Of a stretch of DNA of 21,774 bases, positions 7,809 to 15,854 are shown one piece after another. Below the pieces are notes generated by a model. It ran no database searches. It saw nothing but the letters and a program-made list of their open reading frames with translations, and was not told the DNA's origin. Made by a program: the position numbers and the translations under genes. Source of the DNA: an uncultured Collinsella sp. (GTDB lineage Bacteria > Actinomycetota > Coriobacteriia > Coriobacteriales > Coriobacteriaceae); contig CABUUB010000027.1 in NCBI GenBank assembly GCA_902494625.1, positions 1 to 21,774 of the forward strand, given 5' to 3'. The first letter of the stretch is position 1. Every line of letters begins with the position of its first letter.

Positions 7809-8819
7809 ATGGCGTTGAGCAAGGCATCATGCACCGGTCGCGGATTGATTCCGGCAATTGGTGGACATGTGCACCGCATGTTCGATGAGGGTGAAGACGA
7901 CCTGTTTTCACTGAGCCTTGACGACGTCATGGATGATCGCCCGTGGACCGCCGACGAACTCATGGGCGGTGGGGCTCGCCCGTCAAGCCCCAATCCCGCA
8001 CTTGCGCCTAAGTCCGCACCTGCGCCGGCTCCTGCGCAGTCGCCTGTTTCGACGCCCGCGCCTACGCCCGCACCCACTTCGGCGCCCACGCCCGCACCCA
8101 CTTCGGCGCCCACGCCCGCTCCCCGCCCCGCAAGCGACCCGTCCGAGACGGCGGCATTTCTCGCTGCAGCGACGCAGGGCAAATCGGCCGACAGCACCGT
8201 TATGTACAGCGCCCAGCAGTTGCCTGTTCCTGCGGCACGCAAGCCTCCGGTCGCAAGGCTCGATGAACCCGTTGCCCATCAGGTTGCCTACGATTCCTGG
8301 GCTGCAACCGATCTGGATGAGACCTCTACCGGCATGCCGGCGCTCGACGTTCCAGTTAACCCGCTTTTTGCCGCCAACACGAGCGCAGCGGACTATGAGG
8401 GTGGTGGGGCATATTCCGATTATTCCGATGACTATGCTGGCACCGGTCGCATCGAGACCGAAGATTATGGCACCGCATCGAGCGATTATCTCAACGATCC
8501 GTACGCTGCCACGCCTGCACCGGAATATGACCCGGAGGCCGCGTCCGCGCCGGCGTATACCAAAAGCACGGGCGAAGAGCGCTTCGCCGATTATTACGCC
8601 GAGGAAAAGGCACTGCGTTTCTCGGAATTTCCGCAGGCAGTCAAGGTTGCCTTTATCGCCATTGTCGTTGTCCTGCTCGGCGCCATTGCGTTTGAGGGAT
8701 TCCAGCTGTTCCGCGGCCCCACCCAAGCGGAGTCGGAGACCCAGCAAAAAGAGGACGATAACCAGTACCTGGACATCAACACCCTCAAGGGCGACCCCAA
8801 CGACGGAGACGACGAGTAG
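7809..8819 (+). CDS. Hypothetical Pro/Ala-rich single-pass membrane protein
   Basis: I do not recognise this 336-residue protein. The N-terminal 60 residues hold an acidic patch (MFDEGEDDLFSLSLDDVMDD near 24-43). Residues about 66-107 are a Pro-Ala-Thr-Ser linker built partly from a repeated TPAPTSAP unit. A long Asp/Glu/Tyr/Ala-rich stretch, probably disordered, follows to about 277. A single hydrophobic helix (VAFIAIVVVLLGAIAFEGF, about 280-298) precedes a 35-residue acidic tail. There is no N-terminal signal peptide, so it may be anchored with a large cytoplasmic N-terminal part, though the orientation is not certain. The open frame reaches back to 7713, but the ATG at 7809 has GAAAGG in front. 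It lies between the two halves of the purine island and shows no enzyme motif; a link to purine use is not supported. Confidence 0.75.
   Translation: MALSKASCTGRGLIPAIGGHVHRMFDEGEDDLFSLSLDDVMDDRPWTADELMGGGARPSSPNPALAPKSAPAPAPAQSPVSTPAPTPAPTSAPTPAPTSAPTPAPRPASDPSETAAFLAAATQGKSADSTVMYSAQQLPVPAARKPPVARLDEPVAHQVAYDSWAATDLDETSTGMPALDVPVNPLFAANTSAADYEGGGAYSDYSDDYAGTGRIETEDYGTASSDYLNDPYAATPAPEYDPEAASAPAYTKSTGEERFADYYAEEKALRFSEFPQAVKVAFIAIVVVLLGAIAFEGFQLFRGPTQAESETQQKEDDNQYLDINTLKGDPNDGDDE
8064..8125 (+). repeat. 24-bp in-frame tandem repeat
   Basis: The unit ACGCCCGCACCCACTTCGGC plus GCCC (24 bp) occurs at 8064-8087 and identically at 8088-8111, then a partial third copy. It encodes the TPAPTSAP linker of the hypothetical protein. 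Being a multiple of three, gain or loss of copies changes linker length without a frameshift. Confidence 0.85.
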
Positions 8820-8852
8820 CGAGGACTGAAGGCGGCCGCAAGATCCCGCATC

Positions 8853-8880
8853 CAGCACCGGCTTCTAAGTGCTGTTTTGT
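8853..8880 (+). terminator. Probable intrinsic terminator of the hypothetical gene
   Basis: CAGCAC (8853-8858) pairs with GTGCTG (8869-8874) across a 10-base loop, followed at once by TTTTGT. It is 33 bases after the stop codon at 8819. The stem is short but the placement and T-run are right. Confidence 0.55.
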
Positions 8881-8889
8881 CATCCAGCT

Positions 8890-8966
8890 ACACTTTTCCG
8901 GATATTTTTCCTATCGAATTTGACACTTTTCCGAAGTTTTAAGGTGCCTATTTCGACACTTTTCCG
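8890..8966 (+). repeat. Three 11-bp direct repeats at exact 33-bp spacing
   Basis: ACACTTTTCCG occurs at 8890-8900, 8923-8933 and 8956-8966, start to start 33 bp each time. The intervening sequence is AT-rich and not repeated. The last copy abuts the first residue recognisable as transposase (8967). The regular phasing suggests protein-binding sites at a mobile-element end; no inverted copy was found downstream. Confidence 0.7.
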
Positions 8967-9245
8967 TACCGCTGGCCCGGACGGATCTCGATCTGCGAGG
9001 GGCACGGCCTCGCCAGGAGCATGTCCGCCAAGGGCTGCAGCCCGGACAACGCGGCGATGGAGGGCTTCTTCGGCCTGCTCAAGAGGGAGTTCTGGCACGG
9101 CAGGGACTGGTCGGGCTGGACCCCCGCCCGCTTCATCGAGGAGCTCGGGGGCTGGATCGGCCGATACAATACGGAGAGGCGCAGCGATGCGCTCGGCGGC
9201 CGCACGCCGGCCGAGTTCCGTGCCGCACTGGGAAGGGCCGCGTAA
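8967..9245 (+). pseudogene. C-terminal remnant of an IS3-family transposase (OrfB)
   Basis: The frame 8967-9245 encodes the end of a DDE integrase: YRWPGRISICEGHGLARSMS, then AKGCSPDNAAMEGFFGLLKRE with the catalytic-region glutamate of the family in the MEGFFG segment, then WIGRYNTERRSDALGGRTPAEF. These are hallmarks of IS3-family OrfB. Only about 92 residues remain of roughly 280, so it is inactive. There is no orfA, no N-terminal part and no matching right end before the terminator at 9325. The internal ATG at 9021 gives a 74-codon frame that is not a gene in its own right. The remnant sits in the 606-base gap between the hypothetical gene and xdhD; nothing else except terminators was found there. 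Confidence 0.87.
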
Positions 9246-9324
9246 CGGTCCAAGAAATCGTCCGCAGTCCCGAGGCTCAAAAGGAAAGCACGACCCGTTT
9301 CGAGACGCGGCCTCCGCTCCAGAC

Positions 9325-9356
9325 AAAAGGCCCCGGCTCGCGATGGAGTCGGGGCC
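9325..9356 (-). terminator. Intrinsic terminator downstream of xdhD
   Basis: GGCCCCG (9329-9335) pairs with CGGGGCC (9350-9356), with CTC/GAG pairing inside. Read on the minus strand the stem is followed by TTTT. It is 69 bases after the xdhD stop and ends the permease-ssnA-ygfK-ferredoxin-xdhD arm. Confidence 0.8.
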
Positions 9357-9425
9357 AAAGGCACAGCGTATGTAGTTGATGTTGAGCGCGAACGGCCCGT
9401 CAACAATGGCCGTCCACGCTCTACC

Positions 9426-12203
9426 CTACCCGCGGCGACGGGCGCGGCTGTACGGCGTATCCACCATGGGCAGATCTGGACGCAGCTTGCCGTCAAACGC
9501 GCGGTAGGCGTTCTGTACGGCGGGTGCCGTGGGAATCGTTGCGATCTCGCCGATGCCCTTGCCGCCATATGCCACGGGCAGCAGCTCGTCCTTCTCCACG
9601 TAGATGGCGTGGATATCCGGAATCTCGGGCGCACGGAACAGCCCGAGCGTGCCGTACCTTGCCTGGGGTACGCAGTCCTTGAGCGGCCAATCCTCGGTAA
9701 GCGCATAGCCCATACCCATGAGCACGCCGCCTTCGATCTGACCCTGGATGGAGATGGGGTTGACCACCTTGCCGGAATCGTGCGCGGCATAGACCTCGCT
9801 CACGCGGCCGTCATCGTCCAAAATGACCACATGCGTGGCAAAGCCGTAGCAGATGTGGCTCTTGGGATTGGGCACGTCGGCGCCCAGCTTATCGGTCGGC
9901 TCCAGGTACACGTAGCCAAACTCGCATCCCTCGAGCGCCTTGATGGCTGCCGCGGGATCCTGAGGATGCATGCCCTGGCCGGCGACGAGCTCCTGCGTGC
10001 GCAGCTGATAGGCGCGGCCGTCGTCGTACTCGATCTTGACGCCGTCGCCATGCGCGCTCACGGGAGCATCGGGCGCGGGCTTGCCGGCCTCGATGTCAAG
10101 CATAGCGTCGCGCAGCAGGAAGGCGGCGCCGCGCACGGCCTCGCCGGTCACGACCGTCTGACGCGAGCCAGACGTGGTGCCGGAGTCGGGAGCATTCTCG
10201 GTGGAGCACTCGCCGTTGGCGATGCTGCGAAGCGGCAGGCCGCATGCCTCGGCAACGTCCTGCAAAAAGACGGTGTTGCAGCCCTGGCCGATGTCGGACG
10301 TGGCGGCATAGACCACGGCCACGCCGTTCTCGACGCGAATCTTGCAGCGGCCGGCATCGGGCAGGCCCACGCCCACGCCGGCGTTCTTCATGGCGCAGGC
10401 GATACCGGCGTGTCCGGGATGCGCATAGTAGGCATCCTTGACCTCGAGCAGCGTCTCCTTAAGCGCCGTGGAGCAGTCGGCGATCTGGCCGTTGGGCAAA
10501 ACCTCGCCCGGCTCGATGGCGTTGCGGTAGCGAATCTCCCACGGATCCAGGCCGACCTTCTCTGCCAGCAGGTCGATCAGGCTCTCGAGCGCAAACTCGG
10601 ACTGGCAGACGCCAAAGCCGCGGTACGCACCGGCGGGCGGGTTGTTGGTGTAGTAGCCAAAACCGCGAATGTCGGTGTTCTGGTACTTGTAGGGACCGAC
10701 GGCATGCGTGCAGGCACGCTCGAGCACCGGGCCGCACAGCGACGCGTAGGCGCCGGTGTCAAAGTTGATCTCGCAGTCCAGACCGGTAAAGTTGCCCTCG
10801 GCGTCGCAGCCCAGCGTAAAGGTGCCGTCCATGGCGTGGCGCTTGGGATGGAACGCGAGCGACTCGGCGCGCGTGAGTTTGCACTTCACGGGACGCTGGA
10901 ACTTATATGCGGCGAGCGCGGCCAGGTGCTGGATGGACACGTCCTCCTTGCCGCCAAAGCCGCCGCCCACAAGCATGGTCTCGACGACCACGCGCTCGGG
11001 CTCGTTGTCCCAGCCAAACATGTGGGCACACTCTTTGCGCGTGTCGTAGGCACCCTGGTCGGTCGACTGCACCTTGACGCCGTTCTTGTACGGGAAGGCG
11101 ACGGCGCACTCGGGCTCCAAGAAGGCATGCTCGGTAAAGGGCGTGGTAAAGCGCTGCGTCACGGTAAACGCGCTCTCCGCCAGCGCCTTGGCGGCGTCGC
11201 CGCGCGTCACGTGACGGCTCTGGCACACGTTGTCCTTGAGCTCCACCGTGTTGCCAAAGGCAAAGAAGCTGTCATGCAGGCGCGGGGCGTCGGCGGCCAT
11301 GGCCTCGACAATGTTGCGCACGGGCTCCAGCGGCTCGTAATCGATCTTTACGAGCTTCTTGGCCTTCTCGAGCGTCGCCTCGTCCTCGGCAACCACCAGC
11401 ACGATGGCGTCACCCACGCAGCGGGTGATATCGCCCTGGGCGATCATGACATCCCAGTCCTGGATAAGGTGGCCGACCTGGTTGACCGGCACGTCCTCGG
11501 CGCGCAGAATGCCCACCACACCGGGCAGGGCCTCGGCCTTGGAGGTATCGATGGAGAGCACACGGGCGCGCGGATACTTGGAGCGCACGGCGCTGGCATA
11601 GGTCAGGCCCGGCTGATCGAGCTCGTCGATGTCGTCGGGATACTTGCCCTCGCCGAGCACCTTCTTGCGCACGTCGATACGGAAGGCGCGCTTGCCCACG
11701 CCGTAGTCATCGCCGCGCTCCAGGTCCTCATCGATCTGCTTTTCGCCGCGGAGCACCGCAGCGGCCAGCGAGATGCCATCGATAATCTTTTTGTAGCCGG
11801 TGCAGCGACAGACGTTACCGCGAATGGCATACTTAATCTGCTCCTCGGTGGGCTCGGGGTCCTCAGCGATGAGCGCTGCGCCCGCCATGACCATGCCGGG
11901 AATGCAAAAGCCGCACTGCACGGCGCCCACGGCGCCAAAGGCGTACACAAAGGCCTCGCGCATGTCCTCGGGCAGGCCCTCAACAGTCACGATGTTGCGA
12001 CCGGCGGCAAGAGCGGTGGTCAGCACGCACGCCTTGACGGCCGCACCGTCCACATGGATGGTGCAGGTGCCGCACGCGCCCTCGGAGCAGCCGTCCTTGG
12101 CGGAATGGATATGCAGGTCGTCGCGCAGGTAGCGCAGCAGCGGTTTGTTTTGGGTCGTCGTGCGCTCGACGCCGTTAACGGTAAAAGTGAATTCCTGTGC
12201 CAT
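9426..12203 (-). CDS. xdhD: Fused 2Fe-2S / molybdopterin xanthine dehydrogenase-family enzyme (XdhD type)
   Basis: 925 residues, similar to E. coli XdhD (956). The N-terminal 1-160 is the two-cluster 2Fe-2S module: CSEGACGTC with Cys39, Cys44, Cys47 and Cys59, then CGFC (97, 100) and CRC (132, 134). The rest is the aldehyde oxidase/xanthine dehydrogenase molybdopterin subunit, with GGGFGGKED, the AYRGFG arginine loop, and YGGKGIGEIAT, whose Glu is the catalytic base. It hydroxylates or dehydroxylates a purine using water. The family is linked to selenium-dependent xanthine dehydrogenases through YqeC. No FAD subunit gene is present; a polyferredoxin lies 12 bases upstream, so electrons may go there. 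The ATG at 12203 follows AGAAGGG. The exact substrate (xanthine, hypoxanthine or urate in reverse) is not readable. Confidence 0.9.
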   Translation of the reverse strand: MAQEFTFTVNGVERTTTQNKPLLRYLRDDLHIHSAKDGCSEGACGTCTIHVDGAAVKACVLTTALAAGRNIVTVEGLPEDMREAFVYAFGAVGAVQCGFCIPGMVMAGAALIAEDPEPTEEQIKYAIRGNVCRCTGYKKIIDGISLAAAVLRGEKQIDEDLERGDDYGVGKRAFRIDVRKKVLGEGKYPDDIDELDQPGLTYASAVRSKYPRARVLSIDTSKAEALPGVVGILRAEDVPVNQVGHLIQDWDVMIAQGDITRCVGDAIVLVVAEDEATLEKAKKLVKIDYEPLEPVRNIVEAMAADAPRLHDSFFAFGNTVELKDNVCQSRHVTRGDAAKALAESAFTVTQRFTTPFTEHAFLEPECAVAFPYKNGVKVQSTDQGAYDTRKECAHMFGWDNEPERVVVETMLVGGGFGGKEDVSIQHLAALAAYKFQRPVKCKLTRAESLAFHPKRHAMDGTFTLGCDAEGNFTGLDCEINFDTGAYASLCGPVLERACTHAVGPYKYQNTDIRGFGYYTNNPPAGAYRGFGVCQSEFALESLIDLLAEKVGLDPWEIRYRNAIEPGEVLPNGQIADCSTALKETLLEVKDAYYAHPGHAGIACAMKNAGVGVGLPDAGRCKIRVENGVAVVYAATSDIGQGCNTVFLQDVAEACGLPLRSIANGECSTENAPDSGTTSGSRQTVVTGEAVRGAAFLLRDAMLDIEAGKPAPDAPVSAHGDGVKIEYDDGRAYQLRTQELVAGQGMHPQDPAAAIKALEGCEFGYVYLEPTDKLGADVPNPKSHICYGFATHVVILDDDGRVSEVYAAHDSGKVVNPISIQGQIEGGVLMGMGYALTEDWPLKDCVPQARYGTLGLFRAPEIPDIHAIYVEKDELLPVAYGGKGIGEIATIPTAPAVQNAYRAFDGKLRPDLPMVDTPYSRARRRG

Positions 12204-12215
12204 GGTGATTCCCTT

Positions 12216-12695
12216 CTACACGCCGGCGGCGATGCCGGTGCGGTCGTGGATGGCGCCATGAGGGCAGACGACGGCGCACATGCCGCACGACAGGCAGTCC
12301 ACGCCGTCGATATGGGCGCAGTTGTCCTCGATGCGGATAGCGCCGGCAGGGCACTTTTTGGCGCACATACCGCAACCGATGCAGCTCGTGTCGCAGATCT
12401 TGCGCGCAATGGCGCCCTTATCGGTGTTGTTGCAGCGCACCAGAATGTTCTGGTAGCCGGGGACGAAGGCAATCACGCGCTGCGGGCACGCCATGCCGCA
12501 CAGGCCACAGCCCGTGCACTTGGAGCGATCCACGCGGGCGATGCCATCGACCAGCGCAATGGCGCCGTGGGGGCAGGCCGTGACGCAGGCGCCACAGCCA
12601 ATGCAGCCTTCGCTGCAGCGGGCGTCGCCGCCTGCGGAGGCGCAACCGCTTCCGCAGGCAACGTAGGCCACGTTATGTTGAATGGATTTGGCCAT
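12216..12695 (-). CDS. Polyferredoxin with four 4Fe-4S motifs
   Basis: 159 residues with four CxxCxxCxxxC motifs: Cys31-34-37-41, Cys60-63-66-70, Cys105-108-111-115 and Cys134-137-140-144, each followed by Pro as in bacterial ferredoxins. An extra CGSGC near 14-18 and CSEGC before the first motif could hold more metal. The domain resembles the C-terminal ferredoxin part of RnfB-like electron carriers. It has no signal peptide, so it is cytoplasmic. Spacing is 12 bases to xdhD and 11 from ygfK, so the three are one transcript and probably one electron-transfer unit. The ATG at 12695 has only a weak ribosome site (GGCGAG), which suggests coupling to ygfK translation. Confidence 0.9.
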   Translation of the reverse strand: MAKSIQHNVAYVACGSGCASAGGDARCSEGCIGCGACVTACPHGAIALVDGIARVDRSKCTGCGLCGMACPQRVIAFVPGYQNILVRCNNTDKGAIARKICDTSCIGCGMCAKKCPAGAIRIEDNCAHIDGVDCLSCGMCAVVCPHGAIHDRTGIAAGV

Positions 12696-12706
12696 AAGAG
12701 ACTCGC

Positions 12707-15706
12707 CTATTTCTTAAGAAGGTACGAATAGTTGTCGCGCACGGCCCTGATGGTCAGGCGGACGGCCTCGGGAAGACCGGTGTTGACGGCATCGACCGAG
12801 ACGGTGCGGACTGTGCCGGCGACACGGACCTTAAAGTGGTCCTCGTCCACGGCCAGGAAGCCCTCGTTCTCGGAGTTCTCCATGTCCTGCTCGCTCCAGA
12901 ACAGGGTGAGCTTGTCCTTGTAGGGACGACCCTCCTGGTAGGGGCAGAACACGGCGCAGTTACCGCACTCGTTGCACATGCCGTCGACATGGACGACCTG
13001 ATGCTTGGCCAGGCCCGGCACCTTAATTGCCACGTTGGCGCGGTTGGGGCACACATCGCAGCAGACCTCGCACACCGAGCCGCAGCCCAGGCAGCGAGTC
13101 TTGGTGCAGTTGCGTTTGTCGCGGCACAGCGACCCCTTGCGCTCGTAGCAGGTGTCCTCGCGACCGGTCTGAGCATTCTGGTCGGCGTACTTGTTAAAGT
13201 CCACACCGGCGATGACACGGGCGACCTCGGCGGCATCGGCGATGGCCTCGACCACGGTGGCAGGACCGCGACGGCAGTCGCCCGCAGCCCAGACGCCCTC
13301 GACGCCGGTGGAGGTGGCAGCAAGGCGGCCGCGACGGTCGTGCTCGACGCCCGCGGCATCGTACAGGCTGGCATCGATGCCCTCGCCCACGGCGCAGATC
13401 ACCGTGGTGGCGGAAAGCTCGACGGTCTCGCCCGTGGCGACGGGGCTGCGACGGCCGCTTGCATCCGGCTCGCCAAGCTCCATAACGTCGCAGGTCAGCA
13501 CGGCACCGTTGAGCGCCTTGGGCGCCAGCAGCTCGCAGAACTCAACGCCGTCGGCAAGAGCAAGATCGAGCTCTTCCTCGTCGGCGGGCATCTGCTTCTT
13601 GGTGCGGCGATACACCAGGCGCACGTTCTTCACGCCAGCAAGGCGCTTGGCCACGCGGGCCGCGTCCATGGCGGTGTTGCCGGCGCCAATGACCACGACG
13701 TCCTCACCCAGCTCGAGTTTCTCGCCCTTCTTGGCGGCCTCGAGGAACTCCAGCACATCGAGCTCGGCGCCCTCGCCCAAGCCTGCAGAGCCGGGCATCC
13801 AGGCACCGGTGGCCACGACCACGTCAGTAAAGCCCTGGGCCTTGAGCTCGTCGATGGACTCCACGCGGGCGTTGAGCTGCACCTTGGCACCAAAGGCCAG
13901 GCAGAGCTCTGCGTCGTGGGAGATATCGTCGCTCGCGATACGGAACTCGGGGATCACGTGACGGACCACGCCGCCGAGCGAATCGCGGGCCTCAAAGATG
14001 GTGACGGGCACGCCGGCACGCGTCAGGAAGAACGCCGTCGCCAGGCCGGCCGGGCCGCCGCCGATAACGGCAACATTGCGCTCGCCGTCGTTTGCGATGG
14101 CCTGGGCGCGCAGCTTGGGCAGCACGGCGGTCATGGCCTCGCGGGCGGCCTTGAGCTTGCTGGCGCGAATCTGGGCGCCCTCGGGCTCGTAGAACGCACG
14201 CTCGCAGGCACGGCCGCAGGGATGCGGGCAGATGGTGCCGGTAATGAACGGCAGGGCGTTGCGCTCGATGATGATGTTGAATGCGTCCTCGTAGCGGCCC
14301 TCGTCAACAGCCGCCAGATAGGCGGGAATATCCTGCTGGATGGGGCAGCTCGTGCGGCACGGCGTGGTAAAGCAGTCGGAAAGCGGGCTCTTGCCGGCGA
14401 CCTTGCGGTCGGGCAGCGGGCGCAGCGGCTTCTTGTAGAGCGGATTGGTGAGCGAGTCGGTCTGGATCGCAGTCACGGCCTCGAGAGAGACGCCCGCGAA
14501 CGGCTTGCCATCCAGGTCGGTAAACTCGCCGGCCATCTGGCTAAAGCGCTCGTAGCCACCAGGCTTGAGCACGTCGGTCGCCAGGGTGACGGGCCAAATG
14601 CCGGCATCGTACAGGGCGCGGATGTTGTAGACCGTAGCACCGCCGGAGTAGCTGATGCGCAGCTTGCCATCGAACTGCTCGGTAATGCGACGGGCGGCCT
14701 CGATGGTCAGCGAGAACAGCGAACGGCCGGACATGTACATCTCGGTGGAAGGCAACTCGTTCCTCGTCACATCGACAGGGAAGGTATTGGTGAGCTTGAC
14801 GCCAAACTCCAGGCCGTGCTCAGCGCACAGGGCAATCAGGCGCTCGAACATGGGCACGGCATCAGCCCACTGCAGGTCCTCGCGGAAGTGCGTATCGTCG
14901 AAGACGATGTAGTCAAAGCCCAGCTCGTTGAGGCGCTGGCGGGCAAACTCATAGCCCAGCAACGTGGGGTTGCACTTGATGTAGGTGTTGAGGCCCTTCT
15001 CGGTGATCAGATAGGTCGCGATGCGCTCGATCTCGGCGGGCGGGCAGCCGTGCAGCGTGGACTCGGTGATGGAGTTGGAGACGCGTGCCGGGATGGACTC
15101 GACAAACGCGGCGTCGACATGCTCAAACTTGTCCAGGTTGGCAAGCGCCCATGCGCGGCACTCATTCCAGACGTCAGAGCCGCTGGCATCCTTCATGCCC
15201 TCGATGTAGGCATCGACCTTGGGGCTCTTAATACCCTCGAGGTCATAGCCCACGGACATGTTAAAGACAAAGCCATCCGGGCTGCCCAGGCCGTACTCGC
15301 GAGCGATGAGGTGGCAGGCGAACCATGCCTTCACGTACTCGGCAAAAGCCTGCGGAACCTCGAGCTCGGTCGACCACTCGCAGTTGTAGCACTCGTCCTG
15401 CGCCACGATGCAGGGCTTGTTGACGCACTTGGAGAGCTCCTCGCCGTCCATAACCTGAACGGTCTTGAGCTCAAAGAAGCGGGAACCGGCCACGTAGGAT
15501 GCCACGATGTTCTGGGCAAGCTGCGTATTGGGACCGGCGGCCGGGCCAAACGGAGTCTCGATGCGCTCGTCAAAAATGGGAAGCGCGCCCTCCTGGTTGG
15601 TCGTGACCATCTTGCGCACGCCAAAGATGGCGCCCTGAGTCTTGTGCTCCTCGATGATCCAGTTCATCAGCTGCGAAAACGGGATCGGCCTCATGATGTC
15701 GCTCAT
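12707..15706 (-). CDS. ygfK: YgfK flavoprotein/iron-sulfur oxidoreductase (annotated as putative selenate reductase subunit)
   Basis: 999 residues (E. coli YgfK 1032). Residues 1-420 look like an FMN TIM barrel of the dihydroorotate/dihydropyrimidine dehydrogenase kind (LHGCPPAEIERI near 218, YIKCNPTLLG near 242, SYSGGATVYNI near 352). Residues 440-835 are GltD-like: Fe-S cysteines in CFTTPCRTSC and CPHPCGRAC, FAD loop VIGGGPAG (547), NAD(P) loop VIGAGNTAMDAARVAKR (672), and the closing AAGDCRRGP. Residues 870-925 are a ferredoxin domain (CLGCGSVC, CDVCP, CNECGNCAVFCP). The start at 15706 follows GAGGAG; the open frame extends 41 codons further up without support. It probably passes electrons between NAD(P)H, the ferredoxin and XdhD, or reduces a purine-derived ring. 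The selenate role is only a historical name. Confidence 0.92.
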   Translation of the reverse strand: MSDIMRPIPFSQLMNWIIEEHKTQGAIFGVRKMVTTNQEGALPIFDERIETPFGPAAGPNTQLAQNIVASYVAGSRFFELKTVQVMDGEELSKCVNKPCIVAQDECYNCEWSTELEVPQAFAEYVKAWFACHLIAREYGLGSPDGFVFNMSVGYDLEGIKSPKVDAYIEGMKDASGSDVWNECRAWALANLDKFEHVDAAFVESIPARVSNSITESTLHGCPPAEIERIATYLITEKGLNTYIKCNPTLLGYEFARQRLNELGFDYIVFDDTHFREDLQWADAVPMFERLIALCAEHGLEFGVKLTNTFPVDVTRNELPSTEMYMSGRSLFSLTIEAARRITEQFDGKLRISYSGGATVYNIRALYDAGIWPVTLATDVLKPGGYERFSQMAGEFTDLDGKPFAGVSLEAVTAIQTDSLTNPLYKKPLRPLPDRKVAGKSPLSDCFTTPCRTSCPIQQDIPAYLAAVDEGRYEDAFNIIIERNALPFITGTICPHPCGRACERAFYEPEGAQIRASKLKAAREAMTAVLPKLRAQAIANDGERNVAVIGGGPAGLATAFFLTRAGVPVTIFEARDSLGGVVRHVIPEFRIASDDISHDAELCLAFGAKVQLNARVESIDELKAQGFTDVVVATGAWMPGSAGLGEGAELDVLEFLEAAKKGEKLELGEDVVVIGAGNTAMDAARVAKRLAGVKNVRLVYRRTKKQMPADEEELDLALADGVEFCELLAPKALNGAVLTCDVMELGEPDASGRRSPVATGETVELSATTVICAVGEGIDASLYDAAGVEHDRRGRLAATSTGVEGVWAAGDCRRGPATVVEAIADAAEVARVIAGVDFNKYADQNAQTGREDTCYERKGSLCRDKRNCTKTRCLGCGSVCEVCCDVCPNRANVAIKVPGLAKHQVVHVDGMCNECGNCAVFCPYQEGRPYKDKLTLFWSEQDMENSENEGFLAVDEDHFKVRVAGTVRTVSVDAVNTGLPEAVRLTIRAVRDNYSYLLKK

Positions 15707-15804
15707 AATGAGCTCCTCTCTGTAACGCCCGGCGAGACCGCGCGACGGGCGCAAATACGGTGTAGCGCTAGCACAGCGCCGGCGACCCCGCGGAGGCCGC
15801 CTAT

Positions 15805-15840
15805 GCGCGCGCCGGATGCGGCGAAACATCCAACGCGCGC
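15805..15840 (-). other. Hairpin between ssnA and ygfK
   Basis: GCGCGCG (15805-15811) pairs with CGCGCGC (15834-15840), and after a 2x2 internal loop GGATG (15814-15818) pairs with CATCC (15827-15831). A smaller GCGCT/AGCGC hairpin is at 15765-15779. No T-run follows on the minus strand, so this is more likely an mRNA processing or stability element than a terminator. Confidence 0.5.
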
Positions 15841-15854
15841 GAATCTACTTGTAA

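Noticed and set aside
8890..8966. Three short repeats at constant spacing as a CRISPR array
   Set aside because: Repeats are only 11 bp, spacers 22 bp, just three units, and no cas gene is near.
9426..12203. Selenocysteine in XdhD
   Set aside because: The frame has no in-frame TGA; selenium in this family would be a labile ligand, not a coded residue.
15707..15829. Longer N-terminus for YgfK (41 extra codons, Arg/Pro-rich)
   Set aside because: Composition unlike the rest, no ribosome site, and GAGGAG sits just before the ATG at 15706.
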